Shown here: positions 1 through 6,883 of the stretch, in pieces | How positions within the stretch are numbered: position 1 is the stretch's first letter | How the letters are laid out: every line of letters starts with the position of its first letter | Assembly: GCA_902787595.1 (NCBI GenBank) | Contig: CADAHD010000067.1 | Coordinates: forward strand, 1-10,912 | DNA from: an uncultured Lachnospiraceae bacterium | Lineage (GTDB): Bacteria; Bacillota_A; Clostridia; Lachnospirales; Lachnospiraceae | Length of the DNA: 10,912 nt | Direction of reading: 5' to 3' | Notes under the pieces: generated by a model | Databases searched by the model: none | What the model was told of the DNA's origin: nothing | What the model saw: only the letters and a program-made list of their open reading frames with translations | Program-made: the position numbers and the translations under genes

Positions 1-512
1 GTATAAAACAGTCCTATCTCCGTCACAAAACCTTCATTCCCCTTGCTGTCTTCCTTGATATAATCACCTATCTTGAAAGGTTTTAATATAAGGAGCAGAA
101 CACCGCCCGTAACATTTGAGAGGCTGCCCTGCAGCGCCAGTGCAATGGTAACGCCCGCACTGCCCAGCACTGCTATGAGCGAGGTGGTCTCAAAGCCAAA
201 GTACGACGCGATCCATATGACAAGCAGGGCATACAGTCCCAGCCTTAACATTGAATCGAGGAAACCCTGCAGTCCTACATCCGCCTTGGCTTTCTGCATG
301 GATTTCTTGATTATCTTTCTGATAAGCGATATAAGCTTACTGCCAAGATAAAACAATACTATGGCTATAAACATGCGGATGCCGAAAACCAGCGCCTTCC
401 CCGGAAGATCCTTTAAAAATCTCTGGAAGGCATCTAAGTTTTTCTCCACCTCTTCCGCGCTGGTGCCTGCGGCCTGAAGCAGTACATCTGCTGAAACACT
501 GTTATAAGACAT
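1..512 (-). CDS. MscS-family mechanosensitive ion channel, N-terminal part (cut by window edge)
   Basis: The 170 visible residues match the small-conductance mechanosensitive channel family, which releases ions and small solutes through the cytoplasmic membrane when turgor rises. After a short N-terminal segment (1-38) come membrane helices at about 39-62 and 85-107. A pore-lining TM3 follows at about 110-145, rich in Gly, Ala and Leu (GSAGVTIALALQGSLSNVTGG), then KPFKIGDYI at 145-152, the usual entry into the cytoplasmic beta domain. The final visible residues, EGFVTEIGLFY, match the start of that domain. The rest lies beyond the left edge. The ATG (512-510) shares one base with the stop of the upstream GlgB-like frame (TAATG). 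The region just before it is A-rich with only a weak Shine-Dalgarno match, so translation probably depends on coupling. The family call is confident; the exact subfamily is not decidable from this fragment. Confidence 0.93.
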   Translation of the reverse strand, partial: MSYNSVSADVLLQAAGTSAEEVEKNLDAFQRFLKDLPGKALVFGIRMFIAIVLFYLGSKLISLIRKIIKKSMQKAKADVGLQGFLDSMLRLGLYALLVIWIASYFGFETTSLIAVLGSAGVTIALALQGSLSNVTGGVLLLILKPFKIGDYIKEDSKGNEGFVTEIGLFY

Positions 513-1441
513 TATTTTTTCTTCTTACCCTTCTGTTCGGAACCGTTAGCTATAGCCTCTTCGGCTGCAGCTATCTTTTTTGCCAGTTCATCCTTTAAGG
601 AGTGGCGCAGTCTCATTCGCTCTTCCCTGAGTTTCTTACGCAAAGCTTCCTCTTCACGGCGCTTTCTTTCACGCTCTTCCTCACGGCGCTTGATCTCTGC
701 CTTTTCCTCTGCGCTGAAAGGCACATAGCGGAATATCTTTACGCAAAGAGCCGGCAACTGAAGACGGATGTTATACTGCCAGCCGTCGGTCTTTCCCTTT
801 CTGGCTGCAACCGTCGATCCTTCGCAGGCTCCGCCACATTCGGAAGAGAATATCTCTTTATATTTGCCTTCGCGGTCGACACCAATAAAATACTTTTCTC
901 TCTCTGCATTCGCAAAGTTAAATACGCAGATAAACGATCTTTTCTTATCCTGACGTATAAAAGCCAGCACATTGTCCTCAGCTCCCTGTTCCTTGAGCCA
1001 GACAAAGTTGTCTTCCTCATCATCTGAAGCATAAAGCGCAGTTTCTTTGGAGCACAGCGCATTCAGGCTTTTGATATATGCACGCAGCACCTCGGCTTCC
1101 AGCTCTTTCTTTTCCGCAGGCAGAGCATCCGGCATGTCTTCAAAAGAAGCATTCTCACCGTATTCCTGTCCGCTGAAAATGCTGCATTTTCCCGTATGGA
1201 GCGCCTGATAAGCATATAAGAGCTTAAGGCCCTTCCACTGCTGCGCCGGATCACCGTACATGCGCTGTCTGATCCCGCCCTGGCGGAAATTGACATTCGC
1301 CTGTCCCACAGGCAGAAGGTAATGCTCACAGTACTGATAAAGCATGCTGCCCGTAAGAGCCTGATGGTAATTCCTGCGCACGATGGGATCGCGGCTCAGA
1401 TAATCTATGAGCTCTCTATCTCCGTTACTTTGGGGAAACAT
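512..1441 (-). CDS. GlgB-like protein, C-terminal fragment (degenerate GH13 end, beta domain, coiled-coil tail), frameshifted
   Basis: This frame continues the 1405..2880 gene in the -1 frame. Residues 11-19 (LIDYLSRDP) match the LDYLSRDP motif of glycogen branching enzymes. Residues 30-95 follow the family through to GQEYG, which corresponds to the family GQEFG. Conserved region IV, normally LPLSHDEVVHGK, reads LPVGQANVNFRQ here (about 43-54), so the substrate-binding His and the transition-state Asp are Gln47 and Ala48. A C-terminal all-beta domain follows (FNFANAEREKYFIGVD, then a stretch ending LPALCVKIF). The last 67 residues (about 243-309) are an Arg/Glu/Lys-rich predicted coiled coil ending in KGKKKK. 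The ATG at 1441 has only a poor AGGGG four bases upstream, so independent initiation is uncertain. The fragment may be untranslated, reached by frameshifting, or intact in the real genome if there is an assembly error. Confidence 0.75.
   Translation of the reverse strand: MFPQSNGDRELIDYLSRDPIVRRNYHQALTGSMLYQYCEHYLLPVGQANVNFRQGGIRQRMYGDPAQQWKGLKLLYAYQALHTGKCSIFSGQEYGENASFEDMPDALPAEKKELEAEVLRAYIKSLNALCSKETALYASDDEEDNFVWLKEQGAEDNVLAFIRQDKKRSFICVFNFANAEREKYFIGVDREGKYKEIFSSECGGACEGSTVAARKGKTDGWQYNIRLQLPALCVKIFRYVPFSAEEKAEIKRREEERERKRREEEALRKKLREERMRLRHSLKDELAKKIAAAEEAIANGSEQKGKKKK
1405..1441 (-). other. Frameshift/deletion junction between the two GlgB-like frames
   Basis: The upstream frame keeps GlgB similarity through CFPKVTE (481-487; family WPGVTR) and then stops. 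The -1 frame regains similarity at LIDYLSRDP. About 20 residues that normally separate these motifs (around GLGF..KWNMGWMHDT) are missing. A deletion of 3k+1 bases, roughly 60-70, with its end near 1415-1424 explains both the missing segment and the frame change. The sequence there is repetitive (GAGATAGAGAG), consistent with microhomology. The family comparison is from memory, so the deletion size is approximate. A sequencing or assembly error cannot be excluded. Confidence 0.6.
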
Positions 1442-2880
1442 GCCGCCCCTGAAGCAATGCTCATAAGGCCGCTCTTTGCCTTGTGCATCGTGGCATTCAT
1501 TTCCTTAAAGAAACTGATAGCTTCAAGATTCTCGACTCCGCCGTAGATATTGGGTATCCATTCTCCCGGATTACGGTAATAATCCAGGTAGAGCATGCTC
1601 GCCAGATCAAGCGTGTTAAATCCGTCAATATGGTAATTCTCAGCCCAGCTGTTAACAGCCGATAAAAGATAGGTTCTTACCTGAGCCCTTCCCATATCGA
1701 ACTTAAGCATGCCCGTTCTGGGTTCCACTCCTTTGCGGGGATCGGCATATTCGTAAACGGCATTGCCGTCAAAAGCTCCGGGTCCGAAGCTGACATTTGA
1801 GAAATCTCCGGGCGCCCACTGCAAAATAACGCCAACACCTTTGGAATGCATGCAGTCCACAAATGCCATATAGTCTTCCGGATCGCCAAAACGTCTGTCC
1901 GGCGCCATCAGAAGCGAGGGATGATATCCGGCGTCGGCATCTCCGGGATACGACATAACAGGAAGCAGTTCCACATGGCTGTAGCCCATGCCTGCCACAT
2001 AATCCGCCATCTCCGTTACTGCTTTCTTATCCTTGAGAAAGCCTTCCGGCATACGCTGCAGGGCCATGGTATAAATATTCACATAAGCCTGCGCAGGAAT
2101 GAATTTCTTTCTTCCGTCCATCCACTTATCGTCTTTCCACTTATATGAAAATGTGCTGACGATGCTTTCCGCAGTTTCGGACGTTCTCTGCCATACACTG
2201 TAAGGATCGGCTTTTCTTACGTTCACGCCACCCTTCATCAATACGTCAAAGGCATATTCTTCGTTCTCTTCTATGCCGGGTATGAACAGTTCAAAGATGC
2301 CGGAGTCTCTCAGACGGTTCATCGGATTTACCATGGGATCCCAGTTGTTAAACCCGCCTGTAACGCTTACCCTGACGGCATCAGGAGCCCATACACGGAA
2401 TACGACTCCCCTTAAATTTCCTATGCTCTTTTTGTGAGCGCCCATATAAGTATAGGCTCTGTTTTCAGCACCGCTTATAAAGCGTGTCTCCTCTGCTTCG
2501 GAAAGAAGCTTTCCCCTGCCGTAGATCTCATCGCGATCCACTGCCCTTACATTCTTCTTTTTCTTCTTTCCGTCTGTATCCTCCGTGGCATATTCCACGT
2601 GATACCGGTAATCCTTCCTGTTGTTTCCGGCTATCAGAACAGCAAAGAATCCGGCTTCATCCGCCATCTCCATTACCATCTCTTCCTTAACGCTTTTAGC
2701 CTTAACACCGCTTCCGTTGATATAGAGACTCACTTTCTCCGCTCCGGGGAAGAAAGCCTGTACCAGAGTCTGGCGCCCCTTATTATGAGGCCCCAGTATT
2801 TCATCAGGTCTGTCGCACTCACCATAGACCAGCTCCTCAATGGCAGCCCAGTCCATCAGATCATAGAGTTTCTTGTTCAT
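1405..2880 (-). CDS. GlgB-like branching-enzyme pseudoenzyme, N-terminal part (CBM48 plus degenerate GH13 barrel)
   Basis: This 491-residue frame is clearly homologous to 1,4-alpha-glucan branching enzyme. It has the N-terminal LYDLMDWAAIEELVYGE...ILGPH segment, a CBM48 domain at about 155-245 (GVVFRVWAPDAVRVSVTGGFNNWD), and the first part of a GH13 barrel (HVELLPVM at 302-309, then GVGVILQWAPGDF, YADPRKG, ASMLYLDYYR and EWIPNIYGGVENLEAI). The catalytic motifs are degraded. Family DWVPAHF is QWAPGDF (354-360). Family DGLRVDAVAS is DGFNTLDLAS (419-428), so the conserved Arg is Asn422 and the nucleophile Asp is Leu424. Family AEEST is ASGAA (476-480), so the acid/base Glu is Ser477. Branching activity is therefore unlikely. 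An AGGAGG 7 bases before the ATG supports this start, which overlaps the DUF1015 stop as ATGA. The frame ends early at TAG (1407-1405) because of a frameshift. A glucan-binding or scaffolding role is a guess. Confidence 0.85.
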   Translation of the reverse strand: MNKKLYDLMDWAAIEELVYGECDRPDEILGPHNKGRQTLVQAFFPGAEKVSLYINGSGVKAKSVKEEMVMEMADEAGFFAVLIAGNNRKDYRYHVEYATEDTDGKKKKKNVRAVDRDEIYGRGKLLSEAEETRFISGAENRAYTYMGAHKKSIGNLRGVVFRVWAPDAVRVSVTGGFNNWDPMVNPMNRLRDSGIFELFIPGIEENEEYAFDVLMKGGVNVRKADPYSVWQRTSETAESIVSTFSYKWKDDKWMDGRKKFIPAQAYVNIYTMALQRMPEGFLKDKKAVTEMADYVAGMGYSHVELLPVMSYPGDADAGYHPSLLMAPDRRFGDPEDYMAFVDCMHSKGVGVILQWAPGDFSNVSFGPGAFDGNAVYEYADPRKGVEPRTGMLKFDMGRAQVRTYLLSAVNSWAENYHIDGFNTLDLASMLYLDYYRNPGEWIPNIYGGVENLEAISFFKEMNATMHKAKSGLMSIASGAACFPKVTEIESS

Positions 2881-4133
2881 TCAGCCGCCTCCTCGATACT
2901 GTGAATGAAAATACCGCTTCTGAGCTTAGGCTCAAACCAGGTTGACTTGGGAGGCATAAGTCTTCCTGCGTCAGCCACCGCAAACAGTTCGCCTATGGAA
3001 GTAGGATACATTGCAAATGCAACTCCCATCTGCGGCAGCGCATCAACTCTGCTCTTTAATTCACCCAGGCCTCTGATGCCGCCTACGAATTCTATGCGCT
3101 TATCTGTCTTGGGATCTGCTATTCCCAGAACGGGAGCCAAAAGCTTATCCTGCAGTATGGCAACGTCGAGTCCGTCAACGGGATCATCGCTCTTTACGCT
3201 GTCAAGCATGTTAAGCCTGTACCACTTGCCATCCAGATACATTCCCAGTTCACCCTTTTTCGTGGGATGATATTCTTCGTTTCCGGCCTCGCTGACACTG
3301 AATACTTTTTCAAGCGCCGCCATAAACTGTTCTTTGCTGTTTCCGTTCAGATCATGCACCACGCGGTTATAGTCCATTATCATAAGTTCTTCATCGGGGA
3401 ATATGACCGATAAAAAGAAATTATACTCTTCATTGCCGGTATGATGCTTATTTGCTTCGCGCCTGCGCTGTCCCACACGCACTGCGGATGCGCAGCGGTG
3501 ATGACCGTCAGCGATATAGAGCGCGTTCATATTTTCAAATGCCTTCTTTACAATGGCTATATCAGCGTCTTCCGAAATAACGAATACCCTGTGTCTTATG
3601 CCGTCATCAGAAGTAAAGTCATATAGCACTTCACCGCTCTTGATCCTGCCCATAAGCTCGCGAAGCTCCGGTGTCTGACGGTAAGCCAGGAAAATGGGAC
3701 CGGTCTGCGCGTTGCAGGTATCAACATGGCGTATGCGGTCAGCTTCCTTATCAGCGCGGGTATTTTCGTGCTTTTTAATAACCTGATTTTCATAATCATC
3801 TATGGAGGCACAGCCGACGATCCCGGTCTGCACGCGTCCGTCCATGGTCAGCTCATAAAGATAATAGACTGCTTTATCTTCCCTTACAAAGTCTCCCTTT
3901 TCTATGCGTTCCTTAAGCATGGAGGCTGCTTTTGCATAAACCTCATCCGCATAGGTGTCAACACTGTCGTCAAACTGGGTCTCTGCCCTGTCTATAGCCA
4001 GGAAAGAATCCGGGTTCTTTCCTACAACTACCTTAGCCTCCGCCCTGCTGTAAACATCATAGGGCAATGCCGCGATCCTGCTTTCCATTCCCTTTGCGGG
4101 TCGTATCGCCTCGAAAGGTCTGATATCTGCCAT
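2877..4133 (-). CDS. DUF1015 family protein (COG4198-like), function unknown
   Basis: This complete 418-residue protein has the hallmark segments of the DUF1015 family. They are an N-terminal IRPFEAIRP...AALPYDVYS (4-29), KHENTRADKEADR (121-133), HVDTCNAQTGPIFLAY (136-151), ADGHHRCASA (208-217) and a C-terminal PPKSTWFEPKLRSGIFIH near 393-410. The His-rich ADGHHR motif looks like an active-site or metal/nucleotide-binding element, but the family's reaction is not established as far as I know. It has no signal peptide or membrane segment, so it is probably cytoplasmic. A perfect AGGAGG 9 bases upstream fixes the ATG at 4133, and the length is normal for the family. It lies 21 bases after ilvA and overlaps the GlgB-like gene by four bases, so the three are probably cotranscribed. 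I assign no gene symbol. Confidence 0.92.
   Translation of the reverse strand: MADIRPFEAIRPAKGMESRIAALPYDVYSRAEAKVVVGKNPDSFLAIDRAETQFDDSVDTYADEVYAKAASMLKERIEKGDFVREDKAVYYLYELTMDGRVQTGIVGCASIDDYENQVIKKHENTRADKEADRIRHVDTCNAQTGPIFLAYRQTPELRELMGRIKSGEVLYDFTSDDGIRHRVFVISEDADIAIVKKAFENMNALYIADGHHRCASAVRVGQRRREANKHHTGNEEYNFFLSVIFPDEELMIMDYNRVVHDLNGNSKEQFMAALEKVFSVSEAGNEEYHPTKKGELGMYLDGKWYRLNMLDSVKSDDPVDGLDVAILQDKLLAPVLGIADPKTDKRIEFVGGIRGLGELKSRVDALPQMGVAFAMYPTSIGELFAVADAGRLMPPKSTWFEPKLRSGIFIHSIEEAAE
2888..2893 (-). promoter_or_regulatory. Ribosome binding site of the GlgB-like gene
   Basis: A perfect AGGAGG lies 7 bases before the ATG at 2880, inside the last codons of the DUF1015 gene. With the ATGA overlap it shows the GlgB-like gene was organised for efficient, coupled translation, despite the loss of its catalytic residues. 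Confidence 0.75.
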
Positions 4134-4142
4134 TTTATCTAT

Positions 4143-4148
4143 CCTCCT
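4143..4148 (-). promoter_or_regulatory. Ribosome binding site of the DUF1015 gene
   Basis: A perfect AGGAGG occupies the 21-base ilvA-DUF1015 gap, 9 bases before the ATG at 4133. The gap has no room for a promoter or terminator, so transcription most likely reads through from ilvA. Confidence 0.75.
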
Positions 4149-4154
4149 ATAAAT

Positions 4155-5375
4155 TTAGATCAATGTCCTTACTACCTTGGGCTTGTAACCGCCGGCCTCA
4201 AGCGCTCCCAGTATTGCCTGCTTATGCTCGGTGCCGAAAGCTTCGATAGTTATACGCAGTTCAACCGCGCTCTTTCTGTTGGTCGTAACAAACTGATTAT
4301 GCTCAAGTTTGATAACATTACCGTTCTGCTGTGCTATCACTCCGGCTACTCCCTGCAGCTGTCCCGGCTTGTCGGGCAGCAGCACCGATACGGTAAATAT
4401 CCTGTTCCTGAATATGAGTCCCTGCTGCACAACAGAGCTCATCGTTATAACATCCATATTTCCGCCGGAAAGGATCGCAACAACCTTCTTTCCTTTAGCA
4501 TCGAGCTGCTTGAGCGCCGCCACGGTAAGGAGTCCCGAATTCTCAACTATCATCTTATGATTCTCTACCATATCAAGGAAGGAAACTATAAGATCTTCAT
4601 CCTTTACGGTAAGTATGCCGTCGAGATTTTCCTGTATATACGGGAATATATTGCTGCCCGGAGTCTTGACTGCAGTGCCGTCCGCGATCGTATCCACTGT
4701 AGGCAGGGTAACTACCTTTCCTTCTGCCAGGGATGCCTTCATGCAGGCAGCGCCTTCGGGTTCAACGCCTATCACTTTTATCTTCGGATTAAGCAGCTTT
4801 GCAAGAGTAGAAACGCCTGCAGCAAGACCGCCGCCGCCGATGGGAACAAGTATCACATCAACTAAAGGAAGCTCTTTGATGATCTCCATTGCGATGGTAC
4901 CCTGACCTGTTGCCACTGCAGGATCGTCAAAGGGATGTATAAAGGTATATCCATGCTCTGCAGCCAGCTCATAAGCTTTTTCGCAGGCCTCATCATATAC
5001 ATCACCGTAAAGCACAACCTCCGCTCCGAAATTTTTGGTACGGTTTACCTTGATCAGAGGTGTGGTCGTAGGCATAACGATCGTAGCCTTCATCCCCTTG
5101 CAGCGCGCCGCATAAGCCACGCCCTGGGCATGATTGCCGGCGGATGCTGTAATGACTCCCTTCGCTTTTTCTTCTTCGCTTAAGGTACTGGCCTTATAAT
5201 ATGCTCCTCTTACCTTATAAGCACCGGTAAACTGCATGTTTTCCGGTTTTAAATACACTTTGTTTCCCGTAAGGGCGCTGAAGTGGTCGCTGTATATCAG
5301 CTTGGTCTCCAGTGTGACTTCTTTGACTGTCTCGGCTGCCTCTTCAAAGGCATCCAGTGTCAGCATCTCGGGCAT
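4155..5375 (-). CDS. ilvA: Threonine ammonia-lyase (threonine dehydratase) with C-terminal ACT domain
   Basis: This PLP-dependent enzyme converts L-threonine to 2-oxobutanoate and ammonia, feeding isoleucine synthesis or threonine catabolism in the cytoplasm. The 406 residues show the fold-type II hallmarks. The PLP lysine is in FTGAYKVRGA (Lys54), followed by SAGNHAQG (78-85), the phosphate-binding PIGGGGLAAG (178-187), and ILSGGNMD (301-308) with the Ser that contacts the PLP ring nitrogen. A single ACT domain spans about 326-400 (IFTVSVLLPDKPGQLQGVAGVIAQQNGNVI) and is a likely amino-acid-sensing regulatory module. The length fits the roughly 400-residue, one-ACT class rather than the longer classical IlvA with two regulatory modules. 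An upstream in-frame extension exists, but GGAGGAG 7 bases before the ATG at 5375 and family alignment favour this start, four bases after the ftsY stop. The choice between ilvA and tdcB naming is uncertain. Confidence 0.94.
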   Translation of the reverse strand: MPEMLTLDAFEEAAETVKEVTLETKLIYSDHFSALTGNKVYLKPENMQFTGAYKVRGAYYKASTLSEEEKAKGVITASAGNHAQGVAYAARCKGMKATIVMPTTTPLIKVNRTKNFGAEVVLYGDVYDEACEKAYELAAEHGYTFIHPFDDPAVATGQGTIAMEIIKELPLVDVILVPIGGGGLAAGVSTLAKLLNPKIKVIGVEPEGAACMKASLAEGKVVTLPTVDTIADGTAVKTPGSNIFPYIQENLDGILTVKDEDLIVSFLDMVENHKMIVENSGLLTVAALKQLDAKGKKVVAILSGGNMDVITMSSVVQQGLIFRNRIFTVSVLLPDKPGQLQGVAGVIAQQNGNVIKLEHNQFVTTNRKSAVELRITIEAFGTEHKQAILGALEAGGYKPKVVRTLI

Positions 5376-5379
5376 CTTC

Positions 5380-6825
5380 TTACTCCTCCGCATTTTCTTC
5401 ATCTTCATCTTTATCAAGCTCCACATCAAAGAGAGCTTCCACAAAAGCATCCGCATCAAATTTCTGCAGATCCTCTATATGTTCACCCACGCCTATATAT
5501 TTAACAGGTACCTTAAGCTCGGACTGTATAGCCACGGCAATTCCGCCTTTTGCGGTACCGTCCATCTTGGTAAGTATGATGCCGCTCAGATCCGCAACAT
5601 CATTAAAATCCCTTGCCTGCTGCAAAGCGTTCTGTCCGGTGGTCGCATCGAGCACGATAAGATTTTCCCTGTGTGCTCCCGGGAATTCCTTATCTATTAC
5701 CCTGTTCATCTTCTTCAATTCTTCCATCAGGTTCTTTTTATTGTTAAGACGCCCGGCGGTATCTACCAGAAGAACATCCACATTTCTTGCCTTTGCCGCT
5801 GCCGTGGCATCATAAAGCACGCTGGAAGGATCCGCTCCCTCGCGGCCGCCTATGAGCTCAACGCCCGCGCGTTCTGCCCATACCTTAAGCTGGTCGCCTG
5901 CGGCAGCGCGGAAAGTATCAGCCGCAGCCATCATAACCTTCTTCCCCTTAGCCTTTAAGTGGGAAGCGATCTTGCCTATGGATGTAGTCTTGCCCACGCC
6001 GTTAACACCTATGACGAAAACAACAGACTGCTGCTTCTCAAAATCATAAGCTGCATTTCCTACGCTCATCTGATCGCGTATATCTTTTATCAGTAATTCC
6101 TTGCACTCGGTGGGACGTACTATATGCTTCTCCTCCACCTGTTCCTTCAAGGTATCCAGTATCTCTTCGGTGGTGCGGACGCCTATATCGCCCATTATCA
6201 GGATCTCTTCCAGCTCCTCATAGAAATCATCATCTATGGCTGCAGCACCGTCAAAAATGATATCGAGGCTGTATACGAAATTATCCCTTGTCTTTGCAAG
6301 GCCTTCCTTGAGTCTGGCAAAAAAGCCTTTCTTCTTAGGCTTTTCTTCCACCTCTTCGGTTGCCTCTTCTTTATTGTCTTCCTGTGGCTCTTCCGCCTCT
6401 TCTTCAGATTTTTCCGCAGCTTTATCCTTTGAGCCAAAGAGCCCGAAGAAGCCTTTCTTTTTAGGCTTTTCTTCTTCCTCTGTCTCTTCTTCCGCTGACT
6501 GCGTCTCTTCTTCTGCGCCTGCTTCATCAGCATCCGAAGCAGCTTCCGCCGTCTCCTCTTTTGTTAATGTTTCTGTGTCGCTGTCAAAACTTTCTGAGGC
6601 AGCAGGCTGCGCTTCGCTCTCAAACACAGCTGACGCTGCAGTCTCTGATTCTGCTGCTACGGTATCCTGCATTATGTTCTCAGCTGTCTCAACGGCTGCG
6701 GGCTGCGCCTCATCGTTTCTCCTGAAAAGACTGAAATCGATATCATCATCGCTTACGCGAAAATTCTGATCTTCGATCATCTCTTCCTCTTCTTTTTTCT
6801 TTTTGCCAAAAGGCCACCAGGCCAT
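5380..6825 (-). CDS. ftsY: Signal recognition particle receptor FtsY (SRP GTPase)
   Basis: FtsY docks the SRP-ribosome complex at the cytoplasmic membrane and, with Ffh, uses GTP to deliver nascent membrane proteins to the Sec translocon. The 481-residue protein has a long acidic A domain (about 1-160), the N helical bundle (about 165-260) and the G domain. G-domain motifs are GVNGVGKTT (273-281), DTFRAAA (303-309), DTAGR (355-359) and [10 protein letters not shown] (419-428). These are diagnostic of FtsY rather than Ffh, as no methionine-rich M domain follows. The N-terminus [11 protein letters not shown] and two [10 protein letters not shown] segments (118-127 and 160-169) look like membrane-binding basic/aromatic patches. 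TAAGGAG 8 bases upstream supports the ATG at 6825. It follows smc as in many Firmicutes and runs into ilvA after four bases. Confidence 0.98.
   Translation of the reverse strand: MAWWPFGKKKKEEEEMIEDQNFRVSDDDIDFSLFRRNDEAQPAAVETAENIMQDTVAAESETAASAVFESEAQPAASESFDSDTETLTKEETAEAASDADEAGAEEETQSAEEETEEEEKPKKKGFFGLFGSKDKAAEKSEEEAEEPQEDNKEEATEEVEEKPKKKGFFARLKEGLAKTRDNFVYSLDIIFDGAAAIDDDFYEELEEILIMGDIGVRTTEEILDTLKEQVEEKHIVRPTECKELLIKDIRDQMSVGNAAYDFEKQQSVVFVIGVNGVGKTTSIGKIASHLKAKGKKVMMAAADTFRAAAGDQLKVWAERAGVELIGGREGADPSSVLYDATAAAKARNVDVLLVDTAGRLNNKKNLMEELKKMNRVIDKEFPGAHRENLIVLDATTGQNALQQARDFNDVADLSGIILTKMDGTAKGGIAVAIQSELKVPVKYIGVGEHIEDLQKFDADAFVEALFDVELDKDEDEENAEE
5383..5389 (-). promoter_or_regulatory. 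Ribosome binding site that sets the ilvA start
   Basis: GGAGGAG lies 7 bases before the ATG at 5375 and overlaps the end of ftsY. It favours the MPEMLTLDAF start over the longer upstream extension, which would lie inside ftsY and has no family similarity. The Met three codons further in (5366) is a weaker alternative. Confidence 0.7.
6323..6348 (-). repeat. ftsY: Direct repeat copy 2 within the ftsY A domain
   Basis: This 26-base segment matches 6449..6474 with a single mismatch, 126 bases (42 codons) away and in the same frame. It encodes the second [10 protein letters not shown] segment, which runs into the family-typical amphipathic helix ([14 protein letters not shown]) preceding the N domain. 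Confidence 0.8.
6449..6474 (-). repeat. ftsY: Direct repeat copy 1 within the ftsY A domain
   Basis: This is the partner of 6323..6348. It encodes the first [10 protein letters not shown] segment, followed by GLFGSKDKA. The near-identity at base level suggests a fairly recent in-frame duplication or conversion within the acidic linker. Confidence 0.8.
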
Positions 6826-6833
6826 GATCTTTT

Positions 6834-6840
6834 CTCCTTA
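6834..6840 (-). promoter_or_regulatory. ftsY: Ribosome binding site of ftsY
   Basis: TAAGGAG lies 8 bases before the ATG at 6825, in the 58-base gap after smc. The gap shows no hairpin followed by a T-run and no convincing -35/-10 pair. Confidence 0.7.
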
Positions 6841-6883
6841 TCTACTAATCTTGTCAGCTTTTAAATGCCTTAACGGCGCTGCG

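Noticed and set aside
739..1329. Other minus-strand open frames inside the GlgB-like C-terminal region
   Set aside because: They are alternative-frame readings with no family similarity, while the 512..1441 frame carries clear GlgB motifs.
3726..4865. Long plus-strand open frame (379 codons) antisense to DUF1015 and ilvA
   Set aside because: It crosses the junction between two well-supported minus-strand genes, has only a weak ribosome site and resembles no family. It is a by-product of codon use on the opposite strand.
5376..5459. Longer N-terminus for threonine ammonia-lyase (28 extra residues rich in Met and Lys)
   Set aside because: The extra codons are an out-of-frame reading of the acidic FtsY C-terminus, and the strong ribosome site sits after them.
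6826..6883. Possible promoter or terminator in the smc-ftsY gap (CTGACA and TAGATA-like words, short GCGC inverted repeat)
   Set aside because: The spacing between the promoter-like words is far below 17 bases. The GCGC repeat has no usable loop or following T-run.
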